Assembly: GCF_003863965.1 (NCBI RefSeq)
Contig: NZ_RRCN01000001.1
Coordinates: 6,383,071 to 6,447,070 of the forward strand
Length of the DNA stretch: 64,000 bases
Direction: 5' to 3'
Origin: Paenibacillus oralis
GTDB taxonomy: Bacteria; Bacillota; Bacilli; Paenibacillales; Paenibacillaceae
The notes beneath the pieces were generated by a model. The model was given only the letters and a program-made list of their open reading frames with translations, was not told where the DNA came from and made no database searches. Of the stretch, positions 41,292 through 49,929 are shown in pieces. The translations under genes and the position numbers were made by a program. The first letter of the stretch is position 1. Each line of letters opens with the position of its first letter.

Positions 41292-42149
41292 TTACGCCAA
41301 TCCTTGCAGCCGTTTGGCGGCGATCAGCGTGTTCTGCATCAGCATCGTAATCGTCATCGGACCAACGCCGCCAGGCACCGGCGTAATCGGACCGGAAACT
41401 TCCTTGACGCTGTCAAAATCGACGTCTCCGGCCAGCTTCCCGCTTTCGAGCCGGTTCATGCCGACGTCGATCACGACCGCGCCCGGCTTGACATAGGAAG
41501 CGTCCACAAAATTGGCCCGGCCGATCGCCACGACCAAAATGTCCGCTTGCTTGGTCAATTCCTTCATATTCGCCGTCCGCGAATGGCACATCGTGACGGT
41601 CGCGTTCTCCCGCTGCAGCAGCAGGGATACCGGCTTGCCCACGATATTGCTGCGGCCGATCACCACCGCATGCTTGCCCGCGATTTCCAGGCCCGTGCGC
41701 TTAATTAATTCGATGACTCCCGCAGGTGTGCAAGGAAGCAGGCTGTCATCCCCGATCACCAGGTTGCCGACATTGACGGGATGGAACCCGTCCACATCCT
41801 TGTCCACGGAAATCGCGTCGATGACGGCCTTCTCGTCGATATGCTTCGGCAGCGGGAGCTGAACCAATATCCCATGAATGTTGTTTTGGCGATTGAGCTT
41901 GTCCACCAAAGCGAGCAACTCCTCCTGCGAGGTTGATGCCGGCAAACGGTGAACTTCGGAATAATAGCCCAGATCCTGGCACGCTTTTTCCTTGTTGCGG
42001 ACGTATACCTGGGACGCCGGATCTTCGCCGACGAGAACGACGGCAAGTCCGGGCGTAAACCCTTGCTTATTAAGCTCTTCCACTTCTTCGCGAAGGCTCG
42101 CGCGAATATTCTGCGAAACCTGTTTTCCGTTAATAATCGGTGCTGACAT
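41292..42149 (-). CDS. folD: Methylenetetrahydrofolate dehydrogenase / cyclohydrolase
   Basis: 285 residues. Motifs YVRNKEKACQDLGYYSEVHR (with the catalytic Lys), VQLPLPKHIDE, GRSNIVGKPVSLLL (NADP site) and PVPGGVGPMTITML. It interconverts 5,10-methylene- and 10-formyl-THF. The second of two close ATGs (42149) is preferred: GGAG stands 9 bases away, but only 3 from the first. It follows nusB and precedes xseA. Confidence 0.96.
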   Translation of the reverse strand: MSAPIINGKQVSQNIRASLREEVEELNKQGFTPGLAVVLVGEDPASQVYVRNKEKACQDLGYYSEVHRLPASTSQEELLALVDKLNRQNNIHGILVQLPLPKHIDEKAVIDAISVDKDVDGFHPVNVGNLVIGDDSLLPCTPAGVIELIKRTGLEIAGKHAVVIGRSNIVGKPVSLLLQRENATVTMCHSRTANMKELTKQADILVVAIGRANFVDASYVKPGAVVIDVGMNRLESGKLAGDVDFDSVKEVSGPITPVPGGVGPMTITMLMQNTLIAAKRLQGLA

Positions 42150-42179
42150 TGTCATCCTCTCCTCTGCCGGTAAAATGGT

Positions 42180-42629
42180 TTAAATTTTGCTTTTGAGCTG
42201 TTCCACGTCCTGAATCATTTTGCCGAGTACGCCGTTTACGAATTTGCCCGATTCTTCGGTACCGAAATGCTTGGCGAGTTCGATCGCTTCGTTGACCGCA
42301 ACCTTGCCCGGAACGTCTTCGCGGAAAATCATTTCGTAAGCCGCCAGCCGCAGCACCTGACGGTCGACTTTCGAAAGCCGGCTGATCTGCCATCCTTTCA
42401 AATAATCGGACAGCAGCCCGTCAATCGCGTCTTTCCGGCTCCAGGTCCCGTTTACGAGCTCAAGGACAAACGCCTTGTCTCCTTCGGCATCGGTCAGCTT
42501 GACTTCGCTCTCATTGTCCCCCGCAGCTTCGGAAAGCAGCATCGAAACCGCTTCTTCCGCTTCCACTTCATTCATTTCCATATGATACAAACTTTGAATT
42601 GCAATTTCTCTCGCCAATCGCCGTTTCAT
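42180..42629 (-). CDS. nusB: Transcription antitermination factor NusB
   Basis: 149 residues, all-helical RNA-binding fold: REIAIQSLYHMEMNEVE at the N-terminus and YEMIFREDVPGKVAVNEAIE leading into LAKHFG and KFVNGVLGKM. It binds boxA of rRNA leaders with S10. A short acidic insertion near residues 33-55 makes it slightly longer than the B. subtilis protein. It heads the nusB-folD-xse part of the operon. Confidence 0.95.
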   Translation of the reverse strand: MKRRLAREIAIQSLYHMEMNEVEAEEAVSMLLSEAAGDNESEVKLTDAEGDKAFVLELVNGTWSRKDAIDGLLSDYLKGWQISRLSKVDRQVLRLAAYEMIFREDVPGKVAVNEAIELAKHFGTEESGKFVNGVLGKMIQDVEQLKSKI

Positions 42630-42792
42630 CTGCTTCCTCCTTTAATCGCGATCCTACTTTTCAGCATGGACCAAAAACGCGCCGATCATCACTTTTTCAC
42701 CAAAACCTTCTCTACGCACAAAAAAACCCGTAATAGGCTTTCTCCACAAAATGGCAACATCGTCTTTTTCCGGAGAAAGCTTATCACAGGAA

Positions 42793-43038
42793 TCATTTAA
42801 AAGGACGCCAGCGCGAAGACAACCATTCCCAGATCTCGCCCCAGGGCAACAGCGGGCCTTGATCCAAATCCTTTTGTTTGCCGATCGTATACCCGATAAA
42901 CAGGAGCAGCGCGCAAAACAGCATATTCCAAAATCCGAAAAACAGATAAATCGGGCATAAGAATACCGCCGCAGCCACGCCCAGCAAGCGTCCCCTGTGA
43001 CTCTCCCACAATTGCTTCCAGAACACCCCGCTACTCAC
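42793..43038 (-). CDS. DUF2273 small membrane protein
   Basis: 81 residues with two hydrophobic helices (LLGVAAAVFLCPIYLFFGF; MLFCALLLFIGYTIG), the usual DUF2273 layout. In many Firmicutes it is encoded between AmaP and an Asp23 protein and is thought to help tether Asp23 at the membrane. The start is a GTG just 2 bases behind the amaP stop. Confidence 0.85.
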   Translation of the reverse strand: MSSGVFWKQLWESHRGRLLGVAAAVFLCPIYLFFGFWNMLFCALLLFIGYTIGKQKDLDQGPLLPWGEIWEWLSSRWRPFK

Positions 43039-43040
43039 CC

Positions 43041-43580
43041 CTATTCAACCCGGCTTTTGACGGCAGGCGAATGAACCAGGTTGGCGATGTAAACCGAAAC
43101 GTAGGATACGGGGATCCCCGTAATTTCCTCCACGTGATCGTGAACCTGTTTTTGCACTTCTTCCGTTAGAGCGGGAATCGACGTTTCTCCATCCACAAGG
43201 GCTCTCACCACGATTTCCAGGCCCGCTTCCGTAATCCGGATTCGCGTCTTGACCTCTTTGATGCCGCGTACGCGGGTAGCCGCTTTGTACGACAAGTTCT
43301 CGATCGTATCCACGGAAATTTGAATATCCCCGTATTCCGTGCGCTGATCGATGGACGGCAGGGATCCGCGCTCTCTTTTTACCGAAATGTAAAAAAAGCG
43401 GATGCTCAGCAAAAACATTACGACGGCAACCACCCAAGCCGCTATGTACAGATTTTTTTCCCGGATCACGTTCAAATCCAGCGGCACGGCGTCCGTCAGC
43501 AGGAGGATCGCGATGACGGATAGAATTCCGATGCTCAAGCTGTATACAAACAGCAAAAGTCTGTCTAAAATTTTGGCCAC
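43041..43580 (-). CDS. amaP: Alkaline shock response membrane anchor protein AmaP
   Basis: About 179 residues. Two N-terminal helices (LLLFVYSLSIGILSVIAILLL; LYIAAWVVAVVMFLLSIRFF), then a soluble domain with the Asp23-like strand pattern (YGDIQISVDTIENLSYKAA). In Staphylococcus, AmaP anchors Asp23 to the membrane. The GTG at 43580 is chosen as start, with GGAGG about 11 bases upstream; the frame upstream runs through the preceding terminator hairpin. Confidence 0.85.
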   Translation of the reverse strand: MAKILDRLLLFVYSLSIGILSVIAILLLTDAVPLDLNVIREKNLYIAAWVVAVVMFLLSIRFFYISVKRERGSLPSIDQRTEYGDIQISVDTIENLSYKAATRVRGIKEVKTRIRITEAGLEIVVRALVDGETSIPALTEEVQKQVHDHVEEITGIPVSYVSVYIANLVHSPAVKSRVE

Positions 43581-43596
43581 GACGGGTACAGCCTCC

Positions 43597-43633
43597 TTAA
43601 AAGAAACCCCTGACCCTGATTGGTCGGGGGTTC
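43597..43633 (-). terminator. Terminator/attenuator between the Asp23 gene and amaP
   Basis: On the minus strand GAACCCCCGACC pairs with GGTCAGGGG, followed by TTTCTTTT. It lies just behind the Asp23 stop and before the amaP ribosome site, so it would reduce but not necessarily stop transcription into amaP. Confidence 0.65.
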
Positions 43634-43647
43634 GCACCTAAAGTACA

Positions 43648-44055
43648 TTATTTCACGCGATGGGTCGGCTCCGCATCTTCGGCTTTTTCGGCCGCCTTAA
43701 AAATGACGTCATGGATATGCACATTCACTTCCACGACGTTCAGGCCGGTCATCGTTTCGATGGAACGCTTGACGTTGCGTTGAATTTCCGAGGCGACTTC
43801 AGGCAAACGGTTGCCGTACTCGATGATGACGGATACGTCTACAGCCGCTTCACGTTGTCCGACTTCGACTTTAACACCCTTGGAAAGATTCTTTCTTCCG
43901 AGCAGTTCGGCAATGCCGCCGGCGAAACCGCCGCTCATGCCGGCCACGCCTTTCACCTCGACGGTGGCCAAACCGGCAATCACTTCGATCACTTCCGGAG
44001 CGATCTGGATTTCCCCGATATCCGTGCGTTCGAATTCCGTAGGCAATGTACTCAT
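43648..44055 (-). CDS. Asp23/Gls24 family envelope stress protein (YqhY)
   Basis: 135 residues: GEIQIAPEVIEVIAGLATVE, the Gly-rich VAGMSGGFAGGIAELLGR and VEVNVHIHDVIF are the Asp23 family signatures. It is soluble, with no membrane helix. The B. subtilis homologue YqhY is linked genetically to acetyl-CoA carboxylase control; its position next to accC here is the same. It has its own sigma-A promoter in the gap after accC. Confidence 0.9.
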   Translation of the reverse strand: MSTLPTEFERTDIGEIQIAPEVIEVIAGLATVEVKGVAGMSGGFAGGIAELLGRKNLSKGVKVEVGQREAAVDVSVIIEYGNRLPEVASEIQRNVKRSIETMTGLNVVEVNVHIHDVIFKAAEKAEDAEPTHRVK

Positions 44056-44125
44056 TTTCTACTCATCCACCTCTCAATAAGTATGACGCTGCTCAATCCC
44101 TTGATACTGCGCACTTATTATACAT

Positions 44126-44154
44126 ACTATATCATTTTGGGTTCATTATGACAA
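44126..44154 (-). promoter_or_regulatory. Sigma-A promoter of the Asp23-amaP unit
   Basis: TTGTCA (44154-44149), 17 bases, TATAGT (44131-44126), 70 bases upstream of the Asp23 ATG and downstream of the accC stop. Confidence 0.65.
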
Positions 44155-44169
44155 ACTTCCGGCGGCGTC

Positions 44170-45513
44170 TTAAATCTCGTTTTCTTCCAGAAATTTGATA
44201 TCGAAATCGCCTTTGACGAAGGTCGGATGATTCAGCAGCTTCTGGTGAAAGGGGATTGTGGTATGAATGCCTTCAATGGCAAATTCGGACAATGCCCGCT
44301 TCATCTTCGCAATGGCTTCTTCCCTTGTCGCTCCCCACACGATCAGCTTGGCGATCATCGAATCATAATGCGGGGAAATCGTATATCCCGGGTAAGCCGC
44401 GCTGTCCACGCGAACGCCAGGTCCGCCCGGGGCCAGGTAAAAACCGATTTTGCCCGGCGAAGGCATGAAATTGCGCGCCGGATCCTCGGCGTTGATCCGG
44501 CACTCGATCGACCAGCCGTTCAGTACCACATCGTCCTGGGTAAAGGAGAGCGGATTCCCTTCGGCCACCGAAATCATCTCGCGAATGAGATCGATGCCGG
44601 TAACCATCTCCGTGACCGGATGCTCGACCTGAATCCGCGTATTCATCTCCATGAAATAAAACTTGCCGTCCGGACCTAGCAAAAACTCCAGCGTCCCCGC
44701 GCCGGAATAATTGACGGCCAGAGCCGCGCGCACGGCGGCCTCGCCCATTTCGCGGCGTTTTTCCGGGGTCAGCACAGGGCACGGCGCTTCCTCCACCAGC
44801 TTTTGCCGGCGGCGCTGCACGGAGCAGTCGCGTTCGCCAAGGTAAACGGCGTTCCCGTGTTTGTCGGCCATGATCTGGATCTCCACGTGCTTCATGCCCG
44901 TCAAGTATTTTTCAAGGTATACGCCCGCGTTGCCGAAAGCCTTTTGGGCTTCCTGCTGGGCCGTCGTGATTTGCTTGATCAGCGACTCTTCGTCCTCAGC
45001 GATGCGGATGCCTTTGCCGCCGCCGCCGGCGGTCGCTTTGATGATGACCGGATAGCCGATATCCCGGGCGACCATGACCGCTTCGTCCAGATCCTCGATG
45101 AGGCCCTCGGAACCGGGGATGACCGGAACGTTCGCGTCCTTCATCGTTTGCTTGGCCACCGCTTTATCTCCCATGCGGTTGATCGCTTCCGGAGACGGGC
45201 CGATAAACGTGATGTTGCAGGAGCCGCAAATCTCGGCGAAATCGGCATTTTCGGCCAAAAAGCCATAACCCGGATGCACGGCGTCGCATTCGGTTAACGT
45301 TGCCACGCTCATCAGATTGGTCAGGTTCAGGTAGCTGTCCTTGGACAACGTCGGGCCGATGCAGTATGCTTCGTCGGCAAGCCGCACGTGCAGCGAGTCT
45401 TTATCGGCTTCAGAATAAACCGCGACCGTGGATATTCCCAGCTCGCGGCATGCCCGAATGATTCTCACCGCGATTTCTCCGCGGTTCGCGATCAATATTT
45501 TATGAAATTTCAT
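44170..45513 (-). CDS. accC: Acetyl-CoA carboxylase biotin carboxylase subunit
   Basis: 447 residues, an ATP-grasp enzyme: ANRGEIAVRIIRACRELGI, GGGGKGIR (ATP loop), LGERDCSVQRRRQKLVEEAP, EMNTRIQVEHPVTE and FMPSPGKIGFY. It carboxylates the biotin on AccB using ATP and bicarbonate, the first half of malonyl-CoA synthesis. It follows accB by 56 bases. Confidence 0.97.
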   Translation of the reverse strand: MKFHKILIANRGEIAVRIIRACRELGISTVAVYSEADKDSLHVRLADEAYCIGPTLSKDSYLNLTNLMSVATLTECDAVHPGYGFLAENADFAEICGSCNITFIGPSPEAINRMGDKAVAKQTMKDANVPVIPGSEGLIEDLDEAVMVARDIGYPVIIKATAGGGGKGIRIAEDEESLIKQITTAQQEAQKAFGNAGVYLEKYLTGMKHVEIQIMADKHGNAVYLGERDCSVQRRRQKLVEEAPCPVLTPEKRREMGEAAVRAALAVNYSGAGTLEFLLGPDGKFYFMEMNTRIQVEHPVTEMVTGIDLIREMISVAEGNPLSFTQDDVVLNGWSIECRINAEDPARNFMPSPGKIGFYLAPGGPGVRVDSAAYPGYTISPHYDSMIAKLIVWGATREEAIAKMKRALSEFAIEGIHTTIPFHQKLLNHPTFVKGDFDIKFLEENEI

Positions 45514-45569
45514 CTGTCCTCCATCCTCCTTGCCCTCTCACTAAAAATCAGGGGCGGCTGGCCCCCGAC

Positions 45570-46055
45570 TTACTCCGGCTTCACCAAAAAAAGAGGTTGT
45601 CCGTACTCTACCAATTGGCCGTTTTCCACAAGAATATCGATAATTTCGCCCTTGACTTCGGCCTCCAGCTCGTTCATCAGCTTCATCGCTTCGATAATGC
45701 AGACCGTAGTCTTCTCGCCAACCTTGTCCCCAATGTTGACGAAAGGCTGGGCATCCGGGGAGGATGAGCGATAGAAGGTTCCCACCATCGGCGAAGCGAT
45801 GGTATGCAGGTTAGCCGCGTTTTCGGCCGGTTTCGCAGGCTGAGCCGCCGGTTCGTTCGCAGCCGGAGCGATCGCCATGGCCGCCGGAACGTTTTGCGGA
45901 ACGGCAGCTGCCAACTGAGGCTGCACTTGAACGATTTCGCTTTTGCCTGGCTTGCGAATGCACAGGCGTGCGCCTTCGTTTTCAATTTCCACTTCCTGAA
46001 TGGACGTTTTGTCTACCAATTCAATCAATTCTTTGATTTCGTTCAAATTAAACAT
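45570..46055 (-). CDS. accB: Biotin carboxyl carrier protein of acetyl-CoA carboxylase
   Basis: 161 residues. A Pro/Ala-rich linker (about 50-80) joins an N-terminal helix to the biotinyl domain, with ASPMVGTFYRS and the biotinylated Lys in CIIEAMKLMNELEAE. A TATAAT -10 (46135-46130) about 75 bases upstream suggests that accB-accC has its own promoter after the spoIIIAH terminator. Confidence 0.96.
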   Translation of the reverse strand: MFNLNEIKELIELVDKTSIQEVEIENEGARLCIRKPGKSEIVQVQPQLAAAVPQNVPAAMAIAPAANEPAAQPAKPAENAANLHTIASPMVGTFYRSSSPDAQPFVNIGDKVGEKTTVCIIEAMKLMNELEAEVKGEIIDILVENGQLVEYGQPLFLVKPE

Positions 46056-46149
46056 GTCTTCACTCTCTCCTTCGCTTTGTCGGGAAAGCCTTAGCCTATT
46101 GCCTGGACCATCAGTTCATAACTTTATGTATTATATCATAATCGATCAA

Positions 46150-46185
46150 AATGGAAAGAGTCCAAGCTTCCCCGGACTCTTCCTA
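46150..46185 (-). terminator. Terminator of the spoIIIA operon
   Basis: AAGAGTCC / GGACTCTT stem with loop, followed by TCCATTTTGA on the minus strand. The T-run is short, so strength is uncertain. It lies 40-70 bases beyond the spoIIIAH stop. Confidence 0.6.
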
Positions 46186-46223
46186 ACCCCTGCGTATTTT
46201 CCATTTCAACATACGGCCGTGCT

Positions 46224-47069
46224 TTATTGAGTGACGTATTGCACGCTCACTTTATCCTGGGACACATCAAGCTCTTTCATTACGAGGTCCATAATGCTTA
46301 CGGCCTCTTTAGCCTCCATTTTTTCGCTGACGACCACGACTTTGTATTTGTTGTCCGCTTCGGTCACTACGGCGTTGGCATATTGCTGGCGCAGTCTCTC
46401 CTCGATGTCGTAAATTTTCTCTTCTTTTTCCTCCAAAGCGTTTAACTCCTGCTGCGCCATGGCGGCCTCGTCCAGCGATTTGTTATCATCGTTGATCGCC
46501 TTCATCAGTTCCTCCTGCTTTTGGAGGTTCTCCTGTGTCCGTTCAAACTGGTAGGCCGTCAGCGAATCGGAAGAAGTAATGCCTTGCGCCTCCATTTGAT
46601 TCAACACGTCTTCGTCGGTTTTGGTTTGTTCCGAACCCCCCGCACTAGCAGACGGTTCTGCCGCTTTTTCCCCTTGAGCTGCCGCTTCGCCGTCTTTGGC
46701 CGCTTCTTTTCCGCTTTGCTGGGAGGACGTATCCGCCGCGCCGCCGGCAGCCCCGCTTTCTTCGGTTGCGGTTCCTTCCTCCGCGGCTCCGGCTTCATCC
46801 GTCTTCGCGGCGGCTTCGTCGTCGGTCACGGCGTCGCTGCCGGCTTCGCCATCGCTTGTGATCTCGGAAAGGATCACTTCATCTTGCGGGGACAGCCCGG
46901 ATTCCTCCAGCGCGCCGTTTTGAGCCGTTCCGCCCTCCATGCTGACCTGCTGGCCGTCGGTCTTCGCCGAAGGCGCCGGCCCTTCTTCCGTAAACAGATA
47001 ATAAGCCGATAAAACAACCATCAAACTGAGCATCGATACAAGCCAAATCGTTTGTCTTTTGGATTTCAT
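46224..47069 (-). CDS. spoIIIAH: Stage III sporulation protein AH
   Basis: 281 residues: a membrane helix at 9-26 (TIWLVSMLSLMVVLSAYYLF), then a very long low-complexity Ala/Gly/Glu/Ser linker (about 30-150), and the conserved ring-building C-terminal domain (ITSSDSLTAYQFERTQ ... VVSEKMEAKEAVSIM). It spans the space between mother cell and forespore and locks with SpoIIQ. B. subtilis SpoIIIAH is about 218 residues; the extra length is in the linker. Last gene of spoIIIA. Confidence 0.95.
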   Translation of the reverse strand: MKSKRQTIWLVSMLSLMVVLSAYYLFTEEGPAPSAKTDGQQVSMEGGTAQNGALEESGLSPQDEVILSEITSDGEAGSDAVTDDEAAAKTDEAGAAEEGTATEESGAAGGAADTSSQQSGKEAAKDGEAAAQGEKAAEPSASAGGSEQTKTDEDVLNQMEAQGITSSDSLTAYQFERTQENLQKQEELMKAINDDNKSLDEAAMAQQELNALEEKEEKIYDIEERLRQQYANAVVTEADNKYKVVVVSEKMEAKEAVSIMDLVMKELDVSQDKVSVQYVTQ

Positions 47070-47134
47070 GAGTGTTTCCTCCTAAAAGTCAATTTATTGA
47101 TGTCTCCCTCTTCTTAACCATCGCGACTGAAGAA

Positions 47135-47776
47135 CTACTGAGACTGCTTGCGCGGAACAACGGAGATCCGATATGCCGGAACATTTAATCCTTTCTCGAC
47201 AGCGTCCACGATCAGGCCTTTCACCGTTTTGTTTTCGGCACCCCGCGCCACGACGAGAACGCCTCTGATTTTGGGCTTGATTTTTTTCGTGACGATCGGC
47301 TGCTCGCTGCCGGAATTCTCGTAAGTTACGATTTGGCCGTCCCGGGTATACTGCGTCACATGCCGTTTCCCCCCGTCCGCGTCGCTTTCCTCGGTCAACT
47401 CCTGAGTATCTTTGATGTTGCGCTGCACGACGACTTCCTCCGTCGAATCGATCGTAACGAGGACATCCACCGCGCCGACGCCGACGATTTTTTCCAAAAT
47501 CTCCTTCGTTTTGTTCTCCAGCGACAACTCGATACTGCTGAAGTCGCTGCCTGTGGCGCTCTCTTCCATACCCGTGGGCGCCACATCCTGCATCACCGGC
47601 GGCTCTCTGCCTTCCCCTCCGCTATCCATCTCCTTGACGTTTACAAAAGAGTTGAACAGCATAATCGCGATGCCTACCAATCCGAGAATCAGCAGCAGGC
47701 GGAACGTATTTGCGCGCTTCTTCCCGTCCGCGCCTTTGCCGATCCATTGCTCGAGCTTTTTCAGCCATCCCGGCAT
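47135..47776 (-). CDS. spoIIIAG: Stage III sporulation protein AG
   Basis: 213 residues: cytoplasmic N-terminus, one helix (FRLLLILGLVGIAIMLFNSF), and a ring-building domain (LENKTKEILEKIVGVGAVDV ... RGVLVVARGAENKTVKGLI). In B. subtilis it forms the large multimeric ring of the feeding-tube channel. Confidence 0.95.
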   Translation of the reverse strand: MPGWLKKLEQWIGKGADGKKRANTFRLLLILGLVGIAIMLFNSFVNVKEMDSGGEGREPPVMQDVAPTGMEESATGSDFSSIELSLENKTKEILEKIVGVGAVDVLVTIDSTEEVVVQRNIKDTQELTEESDADGGKRHVTQYTRDGQIVTYENSGSEQPIVTKKIKPKIRGVLVVARGAENKTVKGLIVDAVEKGLNVPAYRISVVPRKQSQ

Positions 47777-47793
47777 GTCCCTTCACCTCCCGA

Positions 47794-48621
47794 CTAGCTT
47801 TTTTCCGCCTGCGGCCGGATGATCGTTACTGCATTTTCGGCAACCCCCCAGTTTTTGCTCAGCAGTTCCTCAATTTGCGTCACGAGCTTTTCCGGCTCCG
47901 CTCCATTCACTGAATTCCCGTTCTCCCCGGAACGCTTCCTTTCCGCCGCGCCGCCACCGGAGCCGGCCATCGCCGCGGTGGTTTGGCCGTCCGCACCGCC
48001 GCTTGACATTTGTTCGGAACTCTCATTTGCGTTTGCGCCAACGCGGACCGTTATTTTTTCGATAGGTGCAACCGTTATCTCCGGCCCCCGTCCGGAAGCA
48101 CCGCTGTCCGCGTTGGACGATTCCGTTTTGGCCTCGGCCATGACCACCTCAACCCCGGAGATGACCGGCTCCGCTGCCGGCGGGTTACCACCATCCTTGT
48201 CCGCACCCGGCTGCACGGGTTTTGTGATCAGCTTGACCGAAACACGTTCTACCGGCTGCCCGGTCTCACGTTCGATCTGCTCCTTCATTTGCCGCGCCGT
48301 TTCCTCGCCCGCCCACTGCAGCGCCTCGGCCTCCTGCTTTTGGCGCAGCTCTTCGCCCTGCCGCAGAATCGCATCCGTACTTTGCCCCGCCGCTTCGTTC
48401 TCCAGCCCTTCCATACTTTCGGAAAAAGCCGTTTCCAGCTCTTTCTTGGCGTCGGAGCTAAAGAAGCGCATGACCGGGGAAATCAGCGTCAGCAAGATCA
48501 GCAGACTGACGACAAGCTTGACGTAACGCTCCATTGCGCGATTGGGGAGAAGCAGATCGACAAAGACGGCGATGAGTACGATAGAAATGATTTCTTTCAG
48601 CCATTCCGCAAGCCAGTTCAT
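47794..48621 (-). CDS. spoIIIAF: Stage III sporulation protein AF
   Basis: About 275 residues. Two N-terminal helices (IISIVLIAVFVDLLLP; YVKLVVSLLILLTLISPVM), a Glu/Gln-rich helical stretch, a Ser/Gly/Ala-rich low-complexity region (about 165-240) and a short conserved end (LVTQIEELLSKNWGVAENAV). Longer than B. subtilis SpoIIIAF (about 206), the extra being the low-complexity part. The ATG at 48621 follows AGGTGAT. Confidence 0.92.
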   Translation of the reverse strand: MNWLAEWLKEIISIVLIAVFVDLLLPNRAMERYVKLVVSLLILLTLISPVMRFFSSDAKKELETAFSESMEGLENEAAGQSTDAILRQGEELRQKQEAEALQWAGEETARQMKEQIERETGQPVERVSVKLITKPVQPGADKDGGNPPAAEPVISGVEVVMAEAKTESSNADSGASGRGPEITVAPIEKITVRVGANANESSEQMSSGGADGQTTAAMAGSGGGAAERKRSGENGNSVNGAEPEKLVTQIEELLSKNWGVAENAVTIIRPQAEKS

Positions 48622-48666
48622 CGCTCGGATCACCTTCCCGTTTATCGGCGGGCCTCTGCCCCGCAC

Positions 48667-49866
48667 TTACCTCATCATGACCGTAATGTTGCCGGCGGTG
48701 AGCATGATCGTAATCGCCAGAAAAAACATCAATCCAACGGCAGCGAGCGCGGCAAAAACGTACAGCATGCTCTTGCCGATCGTTTCCAGGCAGGTGACGA
48801 TCGGCGATTCGCCGAGCGGCTGCATCACCGCTGCCGAAAGGTTAAAGATCAGCGCCAGCGTGATGATTTTGATCGCCGGGAAGGCGCAGAGGAACAGCAG
48901 AATGATGACGCCGACGAGCCCGATCGAGTTTTTCACCAGCAGTGAAGCGGAGATCACCGTGTCCGTCGCGTCGGCGAACACCTTGCCGACAACCGGCACG
49001 AAATTGCCGGTTAAATATTTGGCGGCCCGCAGCGTCACCCCGTCCGTCACTGAACCGGCGATGCCTTTCACGGAGATGACCCCCAGGAAGACGGTCAGCA
49101 GCACTCCGAGAAACGCCATGCTGATGGAGCGCAGCAGATCGGCCAGTTGGGTCAGCTTGTATTTGTCCGATAAGGAGCTGACGATATGCAGGACCGCCGA
49201 GAAAAAGAGCAGCGGAAAAACGATCGTATGCACCGCCGTGCCAACCGCGTGCACCATAAACACGACGAGCGGGTGGGTGACTGTCACGGTAACCGCGCCC
49301 CCCATCGAGGCCAGCAGCGTGAACAGCAGCGGCACCATCGCCATCATGAAATCGATCATGCCGCCGATGGCCTTGGAGGCATACGTTATGGCTACATGGA
49401 AGCTGTTGATCGCCAGCACGAGGATGACCAAATAACAGATGGAGTACGCGATTTTGCTGACCTGCTTGCGCTCGAACGCCGTTTGCAGCGTCTCCAGGAT
49501 CATGCTGAAGATGGACAATAGCACGATCGTTACCAAAATGCGGCCGTTATACAGCACCTCGTGCCACATATATTTCATCAGACCGGTTAACCCCGTCCTT
49601 AGGCTGAAGCTTTGATCCTGCTGCAAAAGCATATCCATAAAGGACGGAAGCTTCTGATCCGGAAAAAAACCGCCATAATCTTTCATCAACTGCTGCCAGT
49701 AAGTCTCCACCTGGTCGGTCGGCAGATCTTCGGCTTGCCGCTGGATCCAACCGCCGTCCGCACCTTCGGCCAGCGAGACCTGAGGCATCAGCCACACCAG
49801 CAGTGCCCCGAGGGCGATCAGAAACAGCGTTTTGCCGCGCCAAAGCCCGTTTGTCGTTCCTATCAT
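48667..49866 (-). CDS. spoIIIAE: Stage III sporulation protein AE
   Basis: 399 residues, the same length as in B. subtilis. A signal peptide (LFLIALGALLVWLMPQVSLA) is followed by a polytopic membrane domain with at least seven helices. It is thought to be the channel-forming membrane component of the A-Q complex. GGGTGGGGG precedes the ATG. Confidence 0.95.
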   Translation of the reverse strand: MIGTTNGLWRGKTLFLIALGALLVWLMPQVSLAEGADGGWIQRQAEDLPTDQVETYWQQLMKDYGGFFPDQKLPSFMDMLLQQDQSFSLRTGLTGLMKYMWHEVLYNGRILVTIVLLSIFSMILETLQTAFERKQVSKIAYSICYLVILVLAINSFHVAITYASKAIGGMIDFMMAMVPLLFTLLASMGGAVTVTVTHPLVVFMVHAVGTAVHTIVFPLLFFSAVLHIVSSLSDKYKLTQLADLLRSISMAFLGVLLTVFLGVISVKGIAGSVTDGVTLRAAKYLTGNFVPVVGKVFADATDTVISASLLVKNSIGLVGVIILLFLCAFPAIKIITLALIFNLSAAVMQPLGESPIVTCLETIGKSMLYVFAALAAVGLMFFLAITIMLTAGNITVMMR

Positions 49867-49879
49867 CCGTCCCCCACCC

Positions 49880-49922
49880 TCTTTAAGAGGTTGTTCGGTG
49901 CTGAAAACCTGACTTTTTGAAC
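49880..49922 (-). repeat. Dispersed 45-bp repeat, copy 2, inside the spoIIIA operon
   Basis: Read on the minus strand it begins GTTCAAAAAGTCAGGTTTTC and continues AGCACCGAACAACC, matching the copy at 9806-9850 over about 30 bases with few changes. It fills the 63-base gap between spoIIIAD and spoIIIAE, within the operon. Confidence 0.6.
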
Positions 49923-49929
49923 TCTTACT

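Noticed and set aside
42715..42745. T-rich stretch behind the DUF2273 gene as a terminator
   Set aside because: The run of T on the minus strand is preceded only by a weak stem with a mismatch; too poor to call.
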